From assembly GCA_947461645.1 (NCBI GenBank), contig CANHMN010000038.1:1-10680 (forward strand): a stretch of 10,680 nt of DNA, read 5' to 3'. Both the position numbers and the translations under genes were made by a program. How positions within the stretch are numbered: the first letter of the stretch is position 1; every line of letters begins with the position of its first letter. The stretch is from Chitinophagaceae bacterium. Lineage in GTDB: Bacteria; Bacteroidota; Bacteroidia; Chitinophagales; Chitinophagaceae. The notes beneath the pieces are model-generated. The model ran no database searches. It was not told the DNA's origin and saw nothing but the letters and a program-made list of their open reading frames with translations. Below, piece by piece: positions 7,355-10,680 of this stretch.

Positions 7355-8665
7355 TTATTTTTTTGGCAAGTAGTAAACCACTACGCGTTGGTTTTTGTTA
7401 AGGTATTTTTTTACAACATCCTGAATGTCCTGACGAGTTACTTTTCTTACTTCGTCTAATTCTTCATTCACGTGATTGGTGTTTTTATGATGAAAAGTAT
7501 ATCCATCGGCCAGGTTTTCTGCAATTCCAATCATTTTCGCATTCTTGCCGATATAATCATTCTCGTATTGATTTCTGATTTTGGTGAATTCCTCTTCACT
7601 GATTAGCGTGTTTTGAAGTTTCGCAATCTCATCATCCATATCTTTGATTAGTGTATCTAATGCTGTTCCATTGTTTGGTAGGGCATAAGAAATGTAAGCA
7701 CCATAATCTTCCAATGCATAGTTGAAGCAACCTACTTGCAAACTGTTCTTTTTGTCATCAACCATTTTCTTGTACATGCGGCTGCTTGCTCCCTGGCTCA
7801 AAACGCTAGATGCAAGTTCCAATGCAATTGATTCTTTGCTGGTCTCACCTGGAGTTCTGTAGGCCATCATCACGGCAGGAATTTGAATGTTGTTATCGTA
7901 AGCCGTGTCAATGATTTCTTTTGTAATGGGATCTTCTTGAATGTTCACAGCTACATAAGGTACTCCTGAAGGAACAGGTCCAAAATAGTCTTCAACCATT
8001 TTCTTGGTTTTCTCAATATCAATGTCGCCTGCAATAGAAAGTACCGCATTGTTCGGAGTATAGAATTTCTTGTTGAATGCGATGAATTCATTAAGCGTAG
8101 CAGCATCTAAATGTTCCATGCTTCCGATGGGAACCCAATTGTAAGGATGCTTGGTAAATAATCGCTTCATCACTTCTCCAAGAAAATTTCCGTATGGTTG
8201 ATTGTCAACTCTCATTCTTTTTTCTTCTTTTACCACTTCGTTCTGCGTTTTTACACCTATTTCGTTAATAACAGGGTGTAACATACGCTCGCTCTCCAGC
8301 CAAATACCCGTTTCCAATTGATTGGATGGAAATACTTCATAGTAATAGGTTCTGTCTTGAGAAGTGTTGGCATTATTCTGACCTCCGTTACTGCTTACAA
8401 TTTTCATAAACTCACCACGCTTGATGTTTTCGCTTCCCTCAAAAAGCAAGTGCTCAAAAAAGTGTGCAAACCCGGTTCTTTCCGTTTCCTCATTTTTACT
8501 TCCAACATGGTACATTACTGATACGGCAACAACAGGAGCACTGTTGTCCTTGTGTAAGATTACATGAAGGCCGTTTTTTAGGTCATATTCGGTAAACGCA
8601 ACTTTTTGTGCGAAAGAAATGCTTGCCCCGAATAATAAGCAAAGCATCAAAGAAAATTTTGGCAT
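7355..8665 (-). CDS. M16B zinc peptidase, catalytic subunit (pitrilysin/processing-peptidase type), 436 aa
   Basis: This is a periplasmic or envelope-exported zinc peptidase. Residues 1-19 are a signal peptide ending ISFAQ. Residues about 27-180 form the first M16 domain with the inverted zinc motif HFFEH (His68, Glu71, His72). The third zinc ligand is expected about 75 residues later, inside NEVVKEEKR (Glu143, Glu147, Glu148; Glu148 fits the spacing best). GGQNNANTSQDRTYYYEVFP at about 94-113 is also typical of the family. Residues about 185-370 form the second, inactive M16 domain (SIAGDIDIEKTKKMVEDYFG near its start). The length of 436 is normal for a stand-alone M16B subunit. Members cut short peptides or targeting sequences in a clamshell chamber, usually as heterodimers, and the next gene supplies the expected partner. 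Upstream it is divergent from hpd. The ATG at 8665 directly precedes the signal peptide. The substrate is unknown. Confidence 0.92.
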   Translation of the reverse strand: MPKFSLMLCLLFGASISFAQKVAFTEYDLKNGLHVILHKDNSAPVVAVSVMYHVGSKNEETERTGFAHFFEHLLFEGSENIKRGEFMKIVSSNGGQNNANTSQDRTYYYEVFPSNQLETGIWLESERMLHPVINEIGVKTQNEVVKEEKRMRVDNQPYGNFLGEVMKRLFTKHPYNWVPIGSMEHLDAATLNEFIAFNKKFYTPNNAVLSIAGDIDIEKTKKMVEDYFGPVPSGVPYVAVNIQEDPITKEIIDTAYDNNIQIPAVMMAYRTPGETSKESIALELASSVLSQGASSRMYKKMVDDKKNSLQVGCFNYALEDYGAYISYALPNNGTALDTLIKDMDDEIAKLQNTLISEEEFTKIRNQYENDYIGKNAKMIGIAENLADGYTFHHKNTNHVNEELDEVRKVTRQDIQDVVKKYLNKNQRVVVYYLPKK

Positions 8666-8682
8666 AAGATTTTTATTTTGCG

Positions 8683-8690
8683 CAAAAATA
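8683..8690 (-). promoter_or_regulatory. -7 promoter element for the M16 operon
   Basis: On the minus strand, bases 8690 to 8683 read TATTTTTG, an exact TAnnTTTG match, 17 bases before the ATG at 8665. This implies a very short leader of roughly ten bases. The two tandem GTTAAAT copies at 8706-8719 sit about where the -33 region would be. Confidence 0.55.
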
Positions 8691-8705
8691 GGGTGACTTA
8701 TTTAA

Positions 8706-8792
8706 GTTAAATGTTAAATAATAAACAGTTTATAAACATAAATGCAATCAATTGTAAAACCTGCCACCTTCTTGAGCTGTTCCTTGTTAAAT
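8706..8792. repeat. Three GTTAAAT copies in the divergent hpd/M16 promoter region
   Basis: GTTAAAT occurs twice in direct tandem (8706-8712 and 8713-8719) and a third time at 8786-8792, just upstream of the hpd -7 element. A 10-bp perfect palindrome, GTTTATAAAC, lies between them at 8728-8737. These could be regulator-binding sites shared by the two divergent units. The AT-rich background means chance is a real alternative. Confidence 0.3.
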
Positions 8793-8796
8793 TGGT

Positions 8797-8804
8797 TACA
8801 TTTG
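8797..8804 (+). promoter_or_regulatory. -7 promoter element for hpd
   Basis: TACATTTG matches TAnnTTTG exactly and ends 34 bases before the ATG at 8839. A TTG at 8772-8774 is 22 bases upstream, slightly long for the usual -33 to -7 spacing, and could be the -33 element. Confidence 0.6.
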
Positions 8805-8838
8805 TAATTCATTTTCTATGCTTTAAAATAATTATTAT

Positions 8839-9966
8839 ATGTCAAGTGTTTTAACTTCGGAAGTAATGCCTCAAACGGTTGATTTTCTCCCTTTACATGG
8901 AACTGATTATGTTGAGTTTTATGTTGGCAATGCAAAGCAAGCGGCCCATTTTTACAAAACGGCTTTTGGTTTTCAATCGCTTGCCTATGCCGGGCCTGAA
9001 ACTGGTGTGATGGATAAGGTTAGTTATGTGATTCGCCAGAACAAATTGACTTTTGTACTTACGACCCCTTTAAAAACCAACAATGCCATAGCCGACCATA
9101 TCTATAAACATGGTGATGGAGTAAAAGTGCTGGCACTGATGGTTGATGATGCCACAGATGCATGGAAACAAACCACTTCCAGAGGCGCAAAAACTTATCT
9201 TGAGCCCAAAGAACTATCTGATAACAATGGGAAAGTGGTGCTGTCCGGCATTCATACCTATGGAGATACGGTTCATCTTTTTGTGGAAAGAAAAAATTAC
9301 AATGGTATTTTCATGCCCGGTTTCAAAAAGTGGGAATCTGAATACAATCCAGCCTCAACTGGACTTTTGTATGTAGACCATTGTGTAGGAAATGTAGGTT
9401 GGAACCAAATGAATGTATGGGTTAAGTTTTATGAGGAAGTGATGGGCTTTAAGAATATCTTGTCTTTTGATGATAAAGACATTTCTACCGAGTACTCTGC
9501 TTTGATGAGCAAAGTGATGAGTAACGGAAACGGATATGTTAAATTTCCCATAAACGAACCTGCTGAAGGAAAGAAAAAAAGTCAGGTGGAAGAGTTTTTA
9601 GATTTCTACAATGGCGAAGGCGTTCAGCATGTTGCTATTGCTACGCTAGATATTGTTGAAACGGTAACCCAGTTGAAAGAAAGGGGCGTAGAATTTTTAA
9701 AGATTCCATCTTCCTATTACGAAACGGTTTTAGACAGGGTAGGTAAAATTGATGAAGATCTTCAGCCGCTTCAGGATTTAGGTATTTTGATAGATCGTGA
9801 TGATGAAGGATATCTCTTGCAGATTTTCAGTAAACCACTTGAAGACCGACCAACTTTGTTTTTTGAAATCATTCAAAGGAAGGGAGCGAAAAGTTTTGGT
9901 AAGGGTAATTTCAAAGCATTGTTTGAAGCATTGGAACGCGAACAGGAACTTAGGGGCAATTTATAA
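8839..9966 (+). CDS. hpd: 4-Hydroxyphenylpyruvate dioxygenase (HPPD), 375 aa
   Basis: This cytosolic Fe(II) enzyme converts 4-hydroxyphenylpyruvate plus O2 to homogentisate and CO2, the second step of tyrosine breakdown. Two vicinal-oxygen-chelate halves are visible. The N-terminal half starts around residue 24 (YVEFYVGNAKQAAHFYKTAFGF). The catalytic C-terminal half starts around 176 (YVDHCVGNV). The iron triad is complete: His181 in VDHCVG, His264 in GVQHVAIAT, Glu343 in FFEIIQR. The closing helix, GNFKALFEALEREQELRGNL (356-375), is the characteristic HPPD C-terminus over the active site. The length of 375 is normal, and the gene looks intact. The ATG at 8839 follows an exact -7 element. The gene downstream begins 19 bases after the stop and is probably co-transcribed. 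No homogentisate dioxygenase is visible in the window, although hmgA is a common neighbour in other genomes. Confidence 0.96.
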   Translation: MSSVLTSEVMPQTVDFLPLHGTDYVEFYVGNAKQAAHFYKTAFGFQSLAYAGPETGVMDKVSYVIRQNKLTFVLTTPLKTNNAIADHIYKHGDGVKVLALMVDDATDAWKQTTSRGAKTYLEPKELSDNNGKVVLSGIHTYGDTVHLFVERKNYNGIFMPGFKKWESEYNPASTGLLYVDHCVGNVGWNQMNVWVKFYEEVMGFKNILSFDDKDISTEYSALMSKVMSNGNGYVKFPINEPAEGKKKSQVEEFLDFYNGEGVQHVAIATLDIVETVTQLKERGVEFLKIPSSYYETVLDRVGKIDEDLQPLQDLGILIDRDDEGYLLQIFSKPLEDRPTLFFEIIQRKGAKSFGKGNFKALFEALEREQELRGNL

Positions 9967-9985
9967 TGTAGTTATCAGTATCCTT

Positions 9986-10680
9986 ATGAAAAAAATCACA
10001 GGAATATTTGGAATATTTATTCTACTGGTGCTTAATTCTGTTGTTATTGCGCAAACATCCTATACTCCTCCAGGGAAATCTGGTAAGATTGTTGCCGAAA
10101 TCATGCCAAAAGTGGAAGATTCCTTGAGAAAACAATTTTCAGCGTCTCAGTTGAATTGGCCGCCTGCAGCTGTTTATATTCGTAGTTTCAAATATGAGCG
10201 CCAATTGGAGGTTTGGGTAAAGAACGATATTAAATCTCCTTACAAACTTTTCAAAATGTATAAAGTTTGCATGCAAAGCGGAACAACCGGCCCAAAAAGA
10301 ATGGAGGGTGATTATCAGGTTCCCGAGGGGTTTTATCACATCAATGATTTCAACACCAACAGCATGTATCATTTGTCGTTAGGTTTGAATTATCCCAATT
10401 CTTCCGACAGAATTTTAAGTGATTCACTTAGGCCGGGAAGTGCTATTTATATTCATGGCAATTGTGTTTCCGTTGGATGTATTGCTATTGGCGATCCCTC
10501 TATTGAAGAGGTTTTTACCATTGCCAATGCTGCAAAAAACAATGGCCAAGATTTTGTTCCGATTCATGTTTTTCCAGTTAAATATGCTGTTTCTGCATCT
10601 ATGGAATACCTCAATAATGCCATCAAGGACAATGATTATTTAAAGGAATTCAATAAAACAATTAGAACGGCCTATGAGCA
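9986..10680 (+). CDS. Exported YafK-type L,D-transpeptidase-fold protein (3' end beyond the window)
   Basis: Translation from the ATG at 9986 gives 231 codons without a stop to the window edge. Residues 1-22 are a signal peptide (MKKITGIFGIFILLVLNSVVIAQ). The YkuD-type catalytic domain spans about 60-200. It has a substrate-strand segment YKLFKMYKVCMQSGTTGPKR, then GDYQVPEGFYHI, and the active-site stretch IYIHGNCVSVGCIAIGD. There His157, Ser162 and Cys165 fit the HG-x-C-x-S-x-GC form of the YafK (LdtF/DpaA) branch; Cys165 is the expected nucleophile. Family members form or hydrolyse bonds at meso-diaminopimelate in peptidoglycan; E. coli YafK detaches Lpp from the wall. Whether this protein is a transferase or hydrolase cannot be told, and Lpp is not expected in this phylum. 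E. coli YafK is about 246 residues, so only a short tail may be missing. Its gene sits 19 bases after hpd with no promoter between, suggesting an operon. Confidence 0.88.
   Translation, partial: MKKITGIFGIFILLVLNSVVIAQTSYTPPGKSGKIVAEIMPKVEDSLRKQFSASQLNWPPAAVYIRSFKYERQLEVWVKNDIKSPYKLFKMYKVCMQSGTTGPKRMEGDYQVPEGFYHINDFNTNSMYHLSLGLNYPNSSDRILSDSLRPGSAIYIHGNCVSVGCIAIGDPSIEEVFTIANAAKNNGQDFVPIHVFPVKYAVSASMEYLNNAIKDNDYLKEFNKTIRTAYE

Noticed and set aside
10139..10643. Frames on both strands inside the YafK-like gene (10139-10372 minus, 10419-10643 plus)
   Set aside because: Both overlap the catalytic domain with His157 and Cys165 in the frame starting at 9986; they are shadows.
1..10680. Mobile element, CRISPR, toxin-antitoxin or phage-defence system
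   Set aside because: No transposase, integrase, regularly spaced repeats, terminal inverted repeats or toxin/antitoxin-like gene pair was seen.

Overview
The window looks like a chromosomal piece of an AT-rich member of the Bacteroidota. Three features support this. Exact or near matches to the Bacteroidota sigma factor -7 element (TAnnTTTG) precede several genes. Clear Shine-Dalgarno sequences are absent. The gene families (LamG_3-type surface protein, M36 fungalysin-like protease with added beta domains, periplasmic M16B peptidase pair) are typical of that phylum. The species cannot be named from the sequence.

Layout. Positions 1-910 (minus) hold the first 303 codons of a secreted LamG/concanavalin-like surface protein that runs off the left edge. 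After a 206-base gap with one inverted repeat comes a small unrecognised membrane-associated protein (1117-1683, minus). It is divergent from a short membrane-anchored coiled-coil protein (1791-2183, plus); both appear to use non-ATG starts. A large secreted M36-family metalloprotease follows (2294-5185, plus). It converges on a two-gene M16 peptidase operon read leftward: the HxxEH-bearing subunit (8665-7355) and then the degenerate partner with a C-terminal extension (7318-5225). The convergent junction has a strong hairpin that overlaps the stop codon of the M36 gene. On the right, hpd (4-hydroxyphenylpyruvate dioxygenase, 8839-9966, plus) diverges from the M16 operon. A YafK-type L,D-transpeptidase-fold protein follows 19 bases later and runs off the right edge.

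How the genes relate. Most products are predicted to be exported: the LamG protein, the M36 protease, both M16 subunits and the YafK-like protein each start with a signal peptide. The region is therefore dominated by cell-envelope and extracellular protein handling. The M16 pair is very probably one heterodimeric peptidase. HPPD is the only cytosolic metabolic enzyme, converting 4-hydroxyphenylpyruvate to homogentisate in tyrosine degradation. The other adjacencies do not form an obvious pathway. I see no mobile element, CRISPR array, tRNA or rRNA, and no convincing new multi-gene system. The points most worth a second look are the C-terminus of the M36 protease, the fused tail of the M16 partner, and the hpd/YafK pairing.
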